From Terriglobia bacterium (GTDB lineage Bacteria > Acidobacteriota > Terriglobia > UBA7540): a DNA stretch of 64,000 bases. The stretch spans positions 33,430-97,429 of the forward strand of contig JAIQEZ010000001.1 of NCBI GenBank assembly GCA_020073545.1, given 5' to 3'. Position 1 is the stretch's first letter. Each line of letters begins with the position of its first letter. Shown here in pieces: positions 52,082-61,657 of this stretch. The position numbers were made by a program, and so were the translations under genes. Below the pieces are notes generated by a model that had not been told where the DNA came from, searched no databases, and saw only the letters and a program-made list of their open reading frames with translations.

Positions 52082-52777
52082 ATGAAAACACTTAAGGCAG
52101 CTAAGAGAACCGCCCTGGGGAATTCGCCCAAGCGAGCGTCGCGGATGACTCATTCCGCCATGGGATCTCGGAACGGCTCCCGCCGTATTGTCCGATCGCG
52201 TGACCGTAGGCCGGTCAGGCCCACCTCGCACGCAAGGGCCAAGGCAGGACACAAGGGCATGTCGCCCGTCGATCCCGAAAGGCAGCGCATCGACGTCCAA
52301 TACCAGAGCGCCGTGCGGAATTTCGAAACCGCGGTGCGGGCCCTTCAGAGACAGAACTACGAGAAGGCTGCGGAGATCTTTGAGAAGCTGGTCAACAGCG
52401 AGGCCCGCGAGGTAGCCGAGCGCGCGCGGGTGCACTTGCGCCTTTGCCAGCACAGGTCGGGCCGGGCGGCGTCGGCTCCCAAGTCGGCCGAGGAGTACTA
52501 CACCTTGGGCGTGGCCTGTTTGAACACCCGCAACCTGGAACTCGCGATCGAGCGACTGAGCAAAGCCGACAAGCTGAAGCCCCGCCAGGATCACATCCGC
52601 TACGCGCTGGCGGCGGCGCATGCGCGACAAGGCAACACGGACGCGGCGTTCGAGCATCTCGGGGCGGCGGTGACCTTGCGTCCCGAAAACCGCATCCAGG
52701 CGCGTCACGACGAAGACTTCCACGGGCTGGTCTCCGATCCCCGCTTCCGGCGTCTGCTCTATCCGGCAGGTTCTTAA
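52082..52777 (+). CDS. TPR-containing protein with basic N-terminus
   Basis: 231 residues. The first ~60 are strongly basic and disordered (KTLKAAKRTALGNSPKRAS; RRIVRSRDRRPVR). TPR-like helices follow (YQSAVRNFETAVRALQRQNYEKAAEIFEKLVNSEAREVAERARVHLRLC; AEEYYTLGVACLNTRNLELAIERLSKADKLKP; HIRYALAAAHARQGNTDAAFEHLGAAV). It ends in a DPRFRRLL motif often seen after TPRs. The basic head suggests nucleic acid or membrane contact. Partner unknown. Confidence 0.8.
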   Translation: MKTLKAAKRTALGNSPKRASRMTHSAMGSRNGSRRIVRSRDRRPVRPTSHARAKAGHKGMSPVDPERQRIDVQYQSAVRNFETAVRALQRQNYEKAAEIFEKLVNSEAREVAERARVHLRLCQHRSGRAASAPKSAEEYYTLGVACLNTRNLELAIERLSKADKLKPRQDHIRYALAAAHARQGNTDAAFEHLGAAVTLRPENRIQARHDEDFHGLVSDPRFRRLLYPAGS

Positions 52778-52828
52778 GCCCCCCGCTCGAACCTGCCACG
52801 CCGAGCTACACGCAAGGATACGTATCCC

Positions 52829-53836
52829 ATGTTGAGAGTCGTCGCCATCGGGGGGGGCACGGGTTTGTCAGCGGTCCTGCGCGGCCTCAAACACCACGTC
52901 ACCGAGCCTGCCCGCGTAGGCAGGCCCGCACGCCTCGCGCAGTTTCGGCCGGAGATCACTCAGCTCACCGCCGTCGTCACCGTCACCGACGAGGGTGGAA
53001 GCTCCGGGCGCCTGCGGCGCGATTTCCGTATCCTGCCGCCGGGCGACATCCGCAACTGCCTGGTGGCGCTGGCCGAAGACGAACAACTCCTCACCAAAGT
53101 TTTCAATTACCGCTTCGCGAGCGGCCAAGGCCTGCGCGGCCACAGCCTGGGCAATCTCTTTCTCGCCGCGCTTACTCACCTGACGCACGACTTCTCCAAG
53201 GCCGTGCGTCTGTCAAGCGAAGTCCTGGCCATTCGCGGTGAAATCTTTCCCGCTACGCTCTCCGACGTGCGTCTGAAGGCTGTGCGGGTGGATGGCGTGG
53301 TCATCCGTGGGGAGCGCAGCATCACCAAAACCCGCGTTCCCATCCGGCGCCTGCACATCGTCCCTAGCCGCTGCCGGCCGCTGCCGGAAACGCTCGCGGC
53401 GATTCGTGACGCCGACCTGATCACGCTCGGGCCGGGCTCGCTCTACACCTCACTCATCCCCAACCTGCTCGTGCACGGCATCCCCGAGCAGATCGCGCGC
53501 TCGCGCGCCGTGAAGGTGCTGGTCTGCAACTTGATGACGCAGCCCGGCGAATCGCGCGGCTACTCCGCCGCCGACCACGTGCGCGCCCTGCACGAGCACG
53601 CGGGACGCAAGCTCTTCGACCACGTCGTGCTTAACACGCGGCCGCTCTCGCGGGCGCTGCTGGAGCGCTACGCCGCCGAGCGCGCTGAGCCCGTCCAGCT
53701 CGACCTCGAGGCGGTGCGCGCGCTGGGCGTCAAGCCCCTGGGCGCGAACCTGCTGCTCGAAGACCGCGTCGCGCGCCACGACTCCCGCCGCCTGGCGCAA
53801 GTCCTGCTCTCGCTCGCCAGAAACCGAGGGCGCTAG
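52829..53836 (+). CDS. yvcK: YvcK/CofD-like gluconeogenesis factor
   Basis: 335 residues. Nucleotide-binding opening VVAIGGGTGLSAVLRGLKHH, then TAVVTVTDEGGSSGRLRRDFRILPPGDIRNCLVALAED, GHSLGNLFLAALTHL, LGPGSLYTSLIPNLLV and VLVCNLMTQPGESRGYSAADHV, all family motifs. Binds UDP-sugar in characterised bacteria and affects cell-wall precursor flow; relatives often sit near rapZ and whiA, not seen here. The TAG stop lies in the first arm of the second MITE-like copy. Confidence 0.93.
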   Translation: MLRVVAIGGGTGLSAVLRGLKHHVTEPARVGRPARLAQFRPEITQLTAVVTVTDEGGSSGRLRRDFRILPPGDIRNCLVALAEDEQLLTKVFNYRFASGQGLRGHSLGNLFLAALTHLTHDFSKAVRLSSEVLAIRGEIFPATLSDVRLKAVRVDGVVIRGERSITKTRVPIRRLHIVPSRCRPLPETLAAIRDADLITLGPGSLYTSLIPNLLVHGIPEQIARSRAVKVLVCNLMTQPGESRGYSAADHVRALHEHAGRKLFDHVVLNTRPLSRALLERYAAERAEPVQLDLEAVRALGVKPLGANLLLEDRVARHDSRRLAQVLLSLARNRGR

Positions 53837-53932
53837 CTCGCATTTCTCACCACACTCTGCTGCTTTTCGTCCGGAGGCTGGAGGGGCGGGGTCTTAACCC
53901 CGCCCTTCCCCTCCGTGGTGAGAGATCCCGAC
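53834..53932. mobile_element. MITE-like element, copy 2
   Basis: Left arm TAGCTCGCATTTCTCACCAC (53834-53853) and right arm GTGGTGAGAGATCCCGAC (53915-53932) are imperfect inverted repeats. A GGGCGGGG/CCCCGCCC hairpin lies between. The arms and the central hairpin match copy 1 at 14323-14421, and the interior shares a CACAC..TTTTC stretch. The left TAG is the yvcK stop codon, and CTAG occurs at that end. Confidence 0.7.
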
Positions 53933-54364
53933 CCGCGCCCACCCCTTACCGCGTTGTTAGCCCGTCAATAACCGTTGACGGCTTGTGGCGTCTGTGGTAA
54001 AAATCGACATCCTCCCTCGTGTGTTTCCGGAGGTGTGCACGTGCACTCCCAGGCGTCTTGTTCAGCGGTTCGTGGAGCTCCTTACCGTCCTGCGGTTAAC
54101 TCTTCCAACTTCATCATCTGCTCCGGCAAGGCTCAGGCGCCGGATTACTCCCTCGGACACCGGTCGGGGAGATTCTGGCTAGCTCGCAGGAGTAGCGGGA
54201 GCCATAGGAGGCATCCGCGCCTTAGCCAGTGCTATCTACTCGACTAAGGAAGCACCGGAGCGTAGGGACAAGGCAAAGCTGGTCAGCAATATCCGGCGCC
54301 TGTGGGCCCCATGAGGTCACCGAGTGGGGCATCCCACAGAAGCCGGCGACCATAGGAGGCTGTG
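53933..54364 (+). other. long leader or intergenic region before the Pro-rich protein gene
   Basis: About 430 bases. Several local stems are visible, and the string CCATAGGAGGC occurs twice (near 54203 and 54351), the second being the ribosome site of the next gene. Open frames here look non-coding. No known RNA family was recognised. Confidence 0.4.
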
Positions 54365-56260
54365 ATGAACTCGCGCAAGTCTAGCGACAAGATCTGGATG
54401 ACCCTGTTGGTGTTGCTCTTGGCTCTGCTCGTGGCGCCTGCACCCAGTGGGGCGGAGCAGGACAAGAAGGAGAAGGAAAATCACCCGAGCAAGACCAGTG
54501 CTCCCCCACCGAAACCTGTCCCGCCGCCCAGGCAGGTCCGACCCGTGACCCCTAACGTGCAGCGCACCAATCCGCCCCCCACGCACGTCCAGCCCCCGGC
54601 CAACGCTACCACGGTCAGGCCGTCCGGTGGCGCGGGCCCATCCACACGAACGAACCCCTCCGAGTTTAAGTTTGAGAAGCCCAAGGACAGACCGTCCGGT
54701 GGCATGGGTGCCAATCCGCCGACGGCAGTGCATGAAGGTCCCGCCACCACCTATCCAGCGGTCAGGCCCTCCGGCGGCGCGGGCCCATCCACACGAACGA
54801 ACCCCTCCGAGTCTAAGTTTGAGAAGCCCATGGTCAGGCCCTCCGGCGGCGCGGGCACCAATCCTCCGACGGCAGTGCACGAACGTCCCGGCGCGAGCTA
54901 TCCGGCGGTGAGGCCCTCCGGCGGCGTGGGTACCAATCCGCCGACGGCAGTACACAGAGGTCCCCTCGTCAACCGCCCCGCATTCCGGCCGCCCCCGAAC
55001 GCTACGCGAGCTGCGACCCCAGGCGGAGGTGCGACATACAGAGGCGGGAAGGGTCAGCAGTGGACGGTTGATAGGAACAATCATGTTACGGGCTTTTCGA
55101 GGCCAGGAATGCAGGCGAACTTCCGTCCCGACGGAAGGGTGCATTCCCTCCAGGTTACCCGCCCGGACCACAGCGTGATGACAGTCAATCACGGCCTGCG
55201 CGGCGGGCGCCAGACGGTCGCGGTGCGGCCTGGAGGCGTCCGAGTCGTCACGTATGGACGCAACCGGGGCTTCGTTGAGCGGCCGCTCACGCGACCCGGG
55301 GGCTACATTTCGCGAACCTACGTGGTCGGGGGCCGGCCCTATGTGCACGTCTACCGGCCGTATTACTACCACGGCGTCCACTACTACCGTTACGTGCCGG
55401 CCTACTACTACCGTCCGGTGTTTTACTGGTGGGCCTTCAATCCCTGGCCGAGGCCGGTGGTCTTCACCTGGGGTTGGGGGCCGGACCCATGGTACGGGTA
55501 CTACGGCGGCTACTTCGCTCCATCCCCTGTCTACCCGACCGCCGCGCTGTGGTTGACCGATTTCCTGCTCGCAGAGAACCTCAGGCTCGCTTACCAGGCC
55601 CGCAAGGATAAAGAAAGAGAATACCAGGAGCAGCGAGAGGAAGCCGCCACCCCGGAGGTCCAAACCAGTTCAACAGAGGTGACTCTTACTCCCGAGGTCA
55701 AGGCAGCGATTGCTGAGGAGGTCAGACAGCAGCTCGCGGCTGAACAGGCGGCTGCGGCCCAGCCCTCCCAACCCCCGGGGCCCAACGCTTTGCCGCCAAC
55801 GGCCGGCAATGAAGTGGCGCCTGCGGCGCTGGATCCCAATCAACGCATGTTCGTGGTATCCGAGAATCTGGACGTAATGGAGGGAGGCCAACCCTGCGCG
55901 CTGACCCCCGGGGACGTCATTTATCGCACCGGAGACAATTTGATCGATGGCGATAAGGTCGCGGTAAATGTCCTCACCAGCAAAGCAGGAGATTGCCCCG
56001 CCAATTCCGCCACGGAGATTGACGTGAGTGTGCTGCAAGAAATGCACAACCAGTTCCGGGAGCAGATTGATGCCGGCCTCCAGACTTTGGCGAAGAATCA
56101 GGGTCAAAATGGCTTGCCGTCGGGTCCACCTCCCGGTGCAGTTGCCGTGCCAGAAGGGACGGCACCGCCGGATCCCGACGCAGGATCTGAGTTGACGCAG
56201 CAACAGCAGGAAGCCGATCAGGCTGAGGGAGAGGCGCAAGAAGGATCGGACGGCAGCTAG
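54365..56260 (+). CDS. exported Pro-rich repeat protein with aromatic middle region
   Basis: 631 residues from ATG 54365 (AGGAGG upstream). Signal peptide (WMTLLVLLLALLVAPAPSGAEQ), then a Pro-rich stretch with repeats: unit A (RPSGGAGPSTRTNPSE..KFEKP) and unit B (RPSGG.G.NPPTAVHE) in the order A-B-A-B-B. Next comes a YD-like QQWTVDRNNHVTGFSRPG and RPDHSVMTV segment, a very Tyr/Trp-rich stretch (YRPYYYHGVHYYRYVPAYYYRP), a charged helix and a C-terminal domain (NQRMFVVSENLDVMEGGQPCALTPGDVIYRTGDNL) ending in a Gln-rich tail. Likely surface or outer membrane associated. Function unknown. Confidence 0.8.
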   Translation: MNSRKSSDKIWMTLLVLLLALLVAPAPSGAEQDKKEKENHPSKTSAPPPKPVPPPRQVRPVTPNVQRTNPPPTHVQPPANATTVRPSGGAGPSTRTNPSEFKFEKPKDRPSGGMGANPPTAVHEGPATTYPAVRPSGGAGPSTRTNPSESKFEKPMVRPSGGAGTNPPTAVHERPGASYPAVRPSGGVGTNPPTAVHRGPLVNRPAFRPPPNATRAATPGGGATYRGGKGQQWTVDRNNHVTGFSRPGMQANFRPDGRVHSLQVTRPDHSVMTVNHGLRGGRQTVAVRPGGVRVVTYGRNRGFVERPLTRPGGYISRTYVVGGRPYVHVYRPYYYHGVHYYRYVPAYYYRPVFYWWAFNPWPRPVVFTWGWGPDPWYGYYGGYFAPSPVYPTAALWLTDFLLAENLRLAYQARKDKEREYQEQREEAATPEVQTSSTEVTLTPEVKAAIAEEVRQQLAAEQAAAAQPSQPPGPNALPPTAGNEVAPAALDPNQRMFVVSENLDVMEGGQPCALTPGDVIYRTGDNLIDGDKVAVNVLTSKAGDCPANSATEIDVSVLQEMHNQFREQIDAGLQTLAKNQGQNGLPSGPPPGAVAVPEGTAPPDPDAGSELTQQQQEADQAEGEAQEGSDGS

Positions 56261-56476
56261 AGCCGTCCCAACTTATCGCTCCTAAACAGGCGGCAGAAAG
56301 TGCATTTCCAAAAATCCACTTGCTGTCTCGGAGGAGTTAGCGCCAGATGGTTGGAACGGCACTGGAAGCAAGCTCTAGTCGCCCTGCGCGGCCGATACGA
56401 ACGAAGACAGACCATGGACCGCGCCAAGAAGTCCGCGAGGCCTCCTCAGTTCCCGCCGCGGGAGGTTCTTCGACTG

Positions 56477-58924
56477 TCAATCCACCGTCACGGAAATTGG
56501 CACGTTGTGGCTCGTGCTCGGACCGCTGCCCTGCACGATGACGACCCCGGTTTCCGGCGTGGGTGTGGGTGTGGGCGTGCCGCCGGAGCTCGGGCTGCCG
56601 CCGCTTCCGCAACTCAGGCTGGCCGCCCACAGGGCCGCGAGCATCACCCCGAGTGCCACCTGCCGGGGGGCCGCGCTCCACAGGAGGGACTGTGGTCCAC
56701 CCCGACGTGGTCTGGGCAGGACCATCAGTAGGAGGCAAGCCAGCGCCAAGATTGCCAGCAGCCATCCGCCGAACCGGTTGATGTGGGGAGGGGCCGGAAA
56801 GGTTGACGCTGAGGACGTAGTGGTTATCGTCACGGTCGTCGAACCGCCCGGACTCGCCGAGGTGGGGTTCACAGAGCAAGTTGTTCCCGCGAGCGTGCTC
56901 GACAATCTGCAGGTGAAACTCACGCTGCCCGAGAAGTTGTTAATCGGCGTCACCGCGATCGTGGCGGTGCCGCTGCTTCCGGCATGGATCGTCAGTTTGG
57001 ACGGTGTCACCCCGAGCCGAAAATCCTCGCTGTTGGTGGAGGAAAACGCACTCCACGCCGTGGCCAGGTTCAAGGCATCGATCGACCCGAGTCCGCTCGC
57101 CAAGTCGTATCCCACCGCAGCGCTATAGCCGATCGGGCCGCCGGCGGGGCAATCCGTAGTACCCGCCTGGCAGGGTTCCATGTTGTTTCCGGTCGTGATG
57201 TCATGAAACGCGTCTGGTGAACTCGCCGCCAGGGCATAGAGAACGGGGTTAACATTGCCCTGCGGAGAGTTTATCTGCTGGTTGATAAGGGCAACAAGGC
57301 CGGCGAAGGTGGGCGCGCCACCGGAGGTTCCCCCCGCCACGAGTAAGTTCTGGCTGCTGTTGCGGTATCCGTTGACGCAGCTCCCCTGGGAACAGAACAA
57401 GTATCCATCGTGGTCGGTGGAGGCGTTCAAGGAAACGTCCGGGACGTCGCGGGCGTTGTCGTCGGGCACGCCGTTCCCAGTCTGCCAGCTTGGCTTTAGG
57501 AAGATGGCACTCGCTCCGCCACCTCCGGCCAGGAGGCCGTTCGTTTGCGACGTGCTATTCCAAACGACCTCGGGAATATAGGAAAGGGCCGAAGGGGAGA
57601 CGTCCTGGGCGGGGGCCGGGAGCCAGTAAGTCCCCGAGCCTTCGTTGAATTCCGTCCCGCCCATTCCCGTTACTTCGGGAAGGCTGGCGGGCGCATCCAC
57701 GGCCAAGCCGTGTGTGGCAATCGTCACGGGGATATTCGGGTTGGTGGAGAAATCGCAGTCCGTCGCACCACTGTCCCCGCTGGCGGCCACAATGGTCATT
57801 CCTTGTGAGTTGGCCTGTTGGGCAAGCACCTCCGCGAACTGCAGGTTCGAGGAACCCCAGTCCTGTTCGCAGGCGCCATAGCTGATGCTGATGACCGGTG
57901 CAAGGTTCTGGTCAATGGTGTACTGCAGCGAGTCCAAAACGCCGTTGGCAGTGCCCGAGTTCACATAGAGGATGGTCGCGTTTTTGGCCACGGCTCCCGA
58001 CCATTCGACGTCCAGACTTGCCTCGGTGATGTCCGCTGAGACGACGCCCGGATCGGGTGAGCCGGGAATCAGAATGACCGTGGGGTCGTTCGCGGGCAGC
58101 CCCGAGGCTCTGCGAAACGCTTCGACATCACTCATCAGGATGTTGGTCTGCCCCATCACCGCGATCGACTGCCCCGTGCCATCGATTCCGCTGCTGTAAA
58201 GGCCGCTGACGTCGTAAATGATGGCAAAGTCGGCAGGCGCCAGGAAATTATTCCCGCTCACGCTGGAGGTGAAGTTCGGTCTGAGACTTGGATTCACCCT
58301 GCGGACGACGCTGCGCGGTTTGAGGCGGTAATTGTCCAGCGAGCGAAAGCCCAGGACCACCTCGGCGAGGGCGCTGGGCACGGCAGGAACCGAGGCATTG
58401 GCATAGTAGGTCCGCCCTTTCACCAGGTAGAGGTGGATCTCCGTGTGAAACGCTGCCTGGACCTGGGCTGCGGTGCCCGAGAAGGTCACCCAGTTGCGGC
58501 CCCGGGCCCTCTGGGTCACATTGAGTCCCCGTGCCTCGAGCCAAGTGACGACCTTCTCCAGGTCGTGCTGGCTCAACCCGAAGCGGTTGGCAAACTCTTC
58601 CGGGGCGAGCCACTTGTGAAAGTCTGGCGAAGAGGGATTCTGCTGTTGGTCGAGCAGCGCCGCCAAACTGGCCTGCTGGCTCGGGGTGGACTTGAATATC
58701 AGGGTGACATGTTCCAGCTTGAACGAGTCCTCCACGGGACCCTGGTCGTACTGCGGCTGGACCATGGGGTGGACGTTGCCGCGGAGCATCACCGGCGACG
58801 CGTCGTCAATCGCCCGCACAATGCGATCCTCCCCCGGCGATTGGGTGAACGAAAACCGGGTTAGAGAGAAAACCAGCCCCAAGACTGCAAGCCACTTCAC
58901 CAACAAGATTGCTTTGCGTCGCAT
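56477..58924 (-). CDS. S53 family serine-carboxyl peptidase (sedolisin/kumamolisin)
   Basis: 815 residues. Signal segment, then a pro-kumamolisin activation domain (EHVTLIFKSTPSQQASLAALLDQQQNPSSPDFHKWLAPEEFANRFG), and the catalytic domain with ITEASLDVEW (Glu and Asp), the oxyanion Asp region VISISYGACE and the Ser in VAGGTSGGAPTFAGLVALINQ. An Ig-like domain (LGVTPSKLTIHAGSSGTATI) and a C-terminal membrane anchor (WLLAILALACLLLMVLP) with a Pro/Thr tail follow. Secreted acid protease, here tethered. ATG 58924 has GGAAGG upstream. The S53 family is frequent in acidobacteria. Confidence 0.93.
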   Translation of the reverse strand: MRRKAILLVKWLAVLGLVFSLTRFSFTQSPGEDRIVRAIDDASPVMLRGNVHPMVQPQYDQGPVEDSFKLEHVTLIFKSTPSQQASLAALLDQQQNPSSPDFHKWLAPEEFANRFGLSQHDLEKVVTWLEARGLNVTQRARGRNWVTFSGTAAQVQAAFHTEIHLYLVKGRTYYANASVPAVPSALAEVVLGFRSLDNYRLKPRSVVRRVNPSLRPNFTSSVSGNNFLAPADFAIIYDVSGLYSSGIDGTGQSIAVMGQTNILMSDVEAFRRASGLPANDPTVILIPGSPDPGVVSADITEASLDVEWSGAVAKNATILYVNSGTANGVLDSLQYTIDQNLAPVISISYGACEQDWGSSNLQFAEVLAQQANSQGMTIVAASGDSGATDCDFSTNPNIPVTIATHGLAVDAPASLPEVTGMGGTEFNEGSGTYWLPAPAQDVSPSALSYIPEVVWNSTSQTNGLLAGGGGASAIFLKPSWQTGNGVPDDNARDVPDVSLNASTDHDGYLFCSQGSCVNGYRNSSQNLLVAGGTSGGAPTFAGLVALINQQINSPQGNVNPVLYALAASSPDAFHDITTGNNMEPCQAGTTDCPAGGPIGYSAAVGYDLASGLGSIDALNLATAWSAFSSTNSEDFRLGVTPSKLTIHAGSSGTATIAVTPINNFSGSVSFTCRLSSTLAGTTCSVNPTSASPGGSTTVTITTTSSASTFPAPPHINRFGGWLLAILALACLLLMVLPRPRRGGPQSLLWSAAPRQVALGVMLAALWAASLSCGSGGSPSSGGTPTPTPTPETGVVIVQGSGPSTSHNVPISVTVD

Positions 58925-59270
58925 AGACCTTCCATTCAGCGAGAGTCTGCGCTCCAGAAACGTGCAGCGCTATTGTAGTCCAGGAAGGGTAGTGGTCGGC
59001 TCTAAGCCCTGCCAGGAGTGTGCCGTGCGCTGGAGCGGAAGGACCCTCTCATTCTACGCTTCGGGAAGAGGGGGACCAGCGGAGTCTGCCGCTGGCCTGA
59101 ACAACCGCTCCACGTCACGTGCTGAGGGCGGTATGCCGTCGCGTAGTTCTCGTCAGCCATTCCGCCCGGTCCGGTTCCAACTTACTCTCCCAACCTGTGG
59201 CCTCTGCATTTTACGCGGTCCCAAAGATAACTCTTGGTAAGAATGCCAGGCAAGACAAGTTGGAACGGCT

Positions 59271-60539
59271 TCAGTACGCGTAGTATCCGAAGGTGGCGGA
59301 GACGCCGCTCGGCGGAGTCGCGCCCATGATCCCAACGAACACGTTCTTGCCATAGAAGAAGGGCATCCCAAAGTCGGCGTAGTCCGTCGAGGCGCCAGTC
59401 CCGCTATCGCCCCCCAGGTCGTTGAAAGCCGTGAAAGCCAGATTACCGAACAGCGTATCGGCGTTGCCAATGCTGAACGTGAGCGGCACCTCGACGCCAT
59501 TTGTTCCCGTGTTGTTGGTGACCGTGAGACTGACGGGCGAGCTTGGGCAGTACCAACCGGGAGCGTCCGCACACTCGATGATCCCCGTCGGGCCCAGGGT
59601 AGTGGCGTCCAGGAAGTAGACGCCCGTCGAGCCCGTGTCGAAAAACCCCGGGTAAGCGACGCTACTGTAAGTGGTTTGGATATTGCCGGAAGCGTCGGTC
59701 GCGTAGACTTGTGCGCTGCCGAGGGCGTTGTTGGTTTGGGTTCCGATTCCGAAAATCAGCGACCCGGAGACCGTGGCCTGTCCGCCCGCGGGAATGGCAG
59801 GCAGGGAAATCAACACGCCGTTGTCGTCCTGGGAAAAGAGCGCGACGGGGTTCCAAACCTGACTCGCCAGGGGCACGGTAGCAAACCCACAGACGCCGCC
59901 AGGGCACAAATAGTACGGATATCCGGCGAAGCTGTTGCCCCCAGCACAGTTGGGGCCGCAATCCTGTGGGAAGTTGCCGATGCCCAGGATACCGTTGCCG
60001 CCGAGCGCCGCGACCGTATTGAGATTCCCCGACGAACCCGGGTTGCCGAGGGAGAGGCAGTTCGAAGGCACCGCGATCGTCGGACTAGCGCTGATTAGCT
60101 GAATGGGAACTGACGATGCCTTTTCTCCGGCCATCTCAATGTCTGCCACCGCCACCGGTCCCCAGACGTATGTGGTGTCGGCAAACTGAATGCACTCTTG
60201 CAGGACATTGTTGCTGGAGTCCGTGATCGTCGGCAGCGAGAAGTTGACCGCGGATGAGAGGAGCCGCAGTCCGTAGGAACCCGTATCCACTTCAACGTTG
60301 GGGATCGTCTGGCAATTCGTGGTGCCCGGCATGCAGATGGTGACATCCGCAAAAGCCACGTTTACAGCATTGTTGGCAGGCCCCGAGTTCACCTCCAGAG
60401 CCACCGTGTTGGGCACGGGCGTCGGGGTGGTCCCGCCTCCTCCACCACCACTGTTGCCGCAACCCGCCAGAAAAATCCAGCCCGTAACGACTGCAAGAAA
60501 ACGGCCCAGCGTGGCCGTCGAACCATTCCTGAGGGTCAT
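59271..60539 (-). CDS. DUF3443-like lipoprotein with two Asp-Thr-Gly motifs
   Basis: 422 residues. A lipobox-like signal (WIFLAGCGNSGGGGGG) suggests an outer-membrane or periplasmic lipoprotein. Two sites match the aspartic protease pattern: VEVDTGSYGLRLL (near residue 84) and PGFFDTGSTGVYFLD, each followed by a hydrophobic strand as in pepsin lobes. Rich in Gly/Ser/Asn with paired Cys (CGPNCAGG). DUF3443 is uncharacterised. The ATG overlaps the DUF2844 gene stop by four bases. Confidence 0.82.
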   Translation of the reverse strand: MTLRNGSTATLGRFLAVVTGWIFLAGCGNSGGGGGGTTPTPVPNTVALEVNSGPANNAVNVAFADVTICMPGTTNCQTIPNVEVDTGSYGLRLLSSAVNFSLPTITDSSNNVLQECIQFADTTYVWGPVAVADIEMAGEKASSVPIQLISASPTIAVPSNCLSLGNPGSSGNLNTVAALGGNGILGIGNFPQDCGPNCAGGNSFAGYPYYLCPGGVCGFATVPLASQVWNPVALFSQDDNGVLISLPAIPAGGQATVSGSLIFGIGTQTNNALGSAQVYATDASGNIQTTYSSVAYPGFFDTGSTGVYFLDATTLGPTGIIECADAPGWYCPSSPVSLTVTNNTGTNGVEVPLTFSIGNADTLFGNLAFTAFNDLGGDSGTGASTDYADFGMPFFYGKNVFVGIMGATPPSGVSATFGYYAY

Positions 60540-60982
60540 CGCACCACCTCCGCGGAGATATTGTTGGGCAGAAGACTGGGTACGTAGGCGCGCCCGCGGA
60601 AAAACCGCATGTGACCGCCGCTCACGAACACGAGTTTGTCGGTCCGCACGACCAGCGGCCCGCCGCGCCGGCGCGCCCGGGATTGCACGGCCTGCTGGAC
60701 TTCGGTCGAGTAGGACCCCAACAACTGCTGCAGGTTGGGCATGAACGGCGCCTGCCAGGAGATCCCGAATACCTTGCCCTCCGGGGAGACATATTCCCTG
60801 ACGATGGTGCCGTTCGGCGAGGTGATTTGATGGAGTTTATAACCCTGGCGGACCTCCTCGCGAATCTCACCACGCAAAACCTGCTGGTCCAGACCCACCG
60901 ACGACTCGTACTCACCCAGGACCGCCCATGCCGGGGCAGTTCCCAGGACTAGCATCACCAAGACTCCGAAAGTGGTTTTCAT
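60536..60982 (-). CDS. DUF2844 exported protein
   Basis: 148 residues. Signal peptide ending AWAVLG, then EVRQGYKLHQITSPNGTIVREYVSPEGKVFGISWQAPFMPNLQQLLG, the core of DUF2844, and SGGHMRFFRGRAYVPSLLPNNISAEVV at the end. Overlaps the DUF3443 start by four bases, so the two are translationally coupled. The pair also occurs together in proteobacteria as I recall. Function unknown. The reading frame extends twelve codons upstream of this start. Confidence 0.85.
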   Translation of the reverse strand: MKTTFGVLVMLVLGTAPAWAVLGEYESSVGLDQQVLRGEIREEVRQGYKLHQITSPNGTIVREYVSPEGKVFGISWQAPFMPNLQQLLGSYSTEVQQAVQSRARRRGGPLVVRTDKLVFVSGGHMRFFRGRAYVPSLLPNNISAEVVR

Positions 60983-61374
60983 ATATTCCCACCGGTGCCT
61001 TTCTTCAAGGTTTTCCATTTGCCCTTACTGCTTGGACGGCCTTCCCCCCACGAAAGGTTACACGTGGCACCTCAAATCGTGGCAGAGACTCCTTCCCTCG
61101 TCTTGCGCGTTGCGGTTCTCGGCCTCCTCAGGTGAGACGGCAGATCCCCCGCGAATTCGACTCGCCCCCGGACAGCCGAGTCCCGCGCATAATCAACGGA
61201 GAAAGAGGTGTGAGCCACGACGACGGCCCTCACCATCATGGCACAAGGGCGGGCACGCTGCCAAGCTCGCCCCCGGTCCGCCACCTTGATCCCCACCCTC
61301 CCCAAGGCTGTCGGAAAGAAGCCCCCACTCAGGCAAAGTGTTTGGATTGCGGAAGGTGGCAGAAAGGTTTTCCG
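60983..61374. other. intergenic region without a recognised gene
   Basis: About 390 bases. Frames on either strand have mixed, low-complexity content and no motifs. No promoter or RNA was identified with confidence. Confidence 0.4.
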
Positions 61375-61629
61375 CTAGTCTGCTAAATAATGCAAGAGAA
61401 CATCCGACCTAGGCCAAAGACCCAGAAATTGCTCGACAGTGCGTAAGGCTCGCGTCCGTTCCACGTCGAGCATGGCCGTCAGCCGCTGGGCGCCCAGCAA
61501 CGCGGCTCCTTCCGTGAGCTGAGCGCAATCTGCCGCCATGCGTGCTGCGCCGTGGGTCGGCCGAGTTTCCACCGCCTCAATCAGCTTGTCGGGTTGTCCC
61601 CCGGCCAAGTGCGAAGCCCGCCCCCGCAC
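61375..61629 (-). CDS. possible degenerate HPt-like remnant
   Basis: 84 residues, GTG start. The stretch AARMAADCAQLTEGAALLGAQRLTAMLDVERTRA looks like an HPt helix pair (AAHxLKGxxxxLGAxxLA), but the phosphoacceptor His is Asp and the following Lys-Gly is lost. It lies directly downstream of the hybrid histidine kinase, in another frame. It may be debris from a longer C-terminus. Not certain to be expressed. Confidence 0.3.
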   Translation of the reverse strand: MRGRASHLAGGQPDKLIEAVETRPTHGAARMAADCAQLTEGAALLGAQRLTAMLDVERTRALRTVEQFLGLWPRSDVLLHYLAD

Positions 61630-61657
61630 CTTTCACCCCGATCCCGAAATCAGGGTT

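Noticed and set aside
53975-54247. 90-codon open frame before the Pro-rich protein gene
   Set aside because: No ribosome site, low-complexity Ser/Arg content and no recognisable fold; treated as part of the leader.
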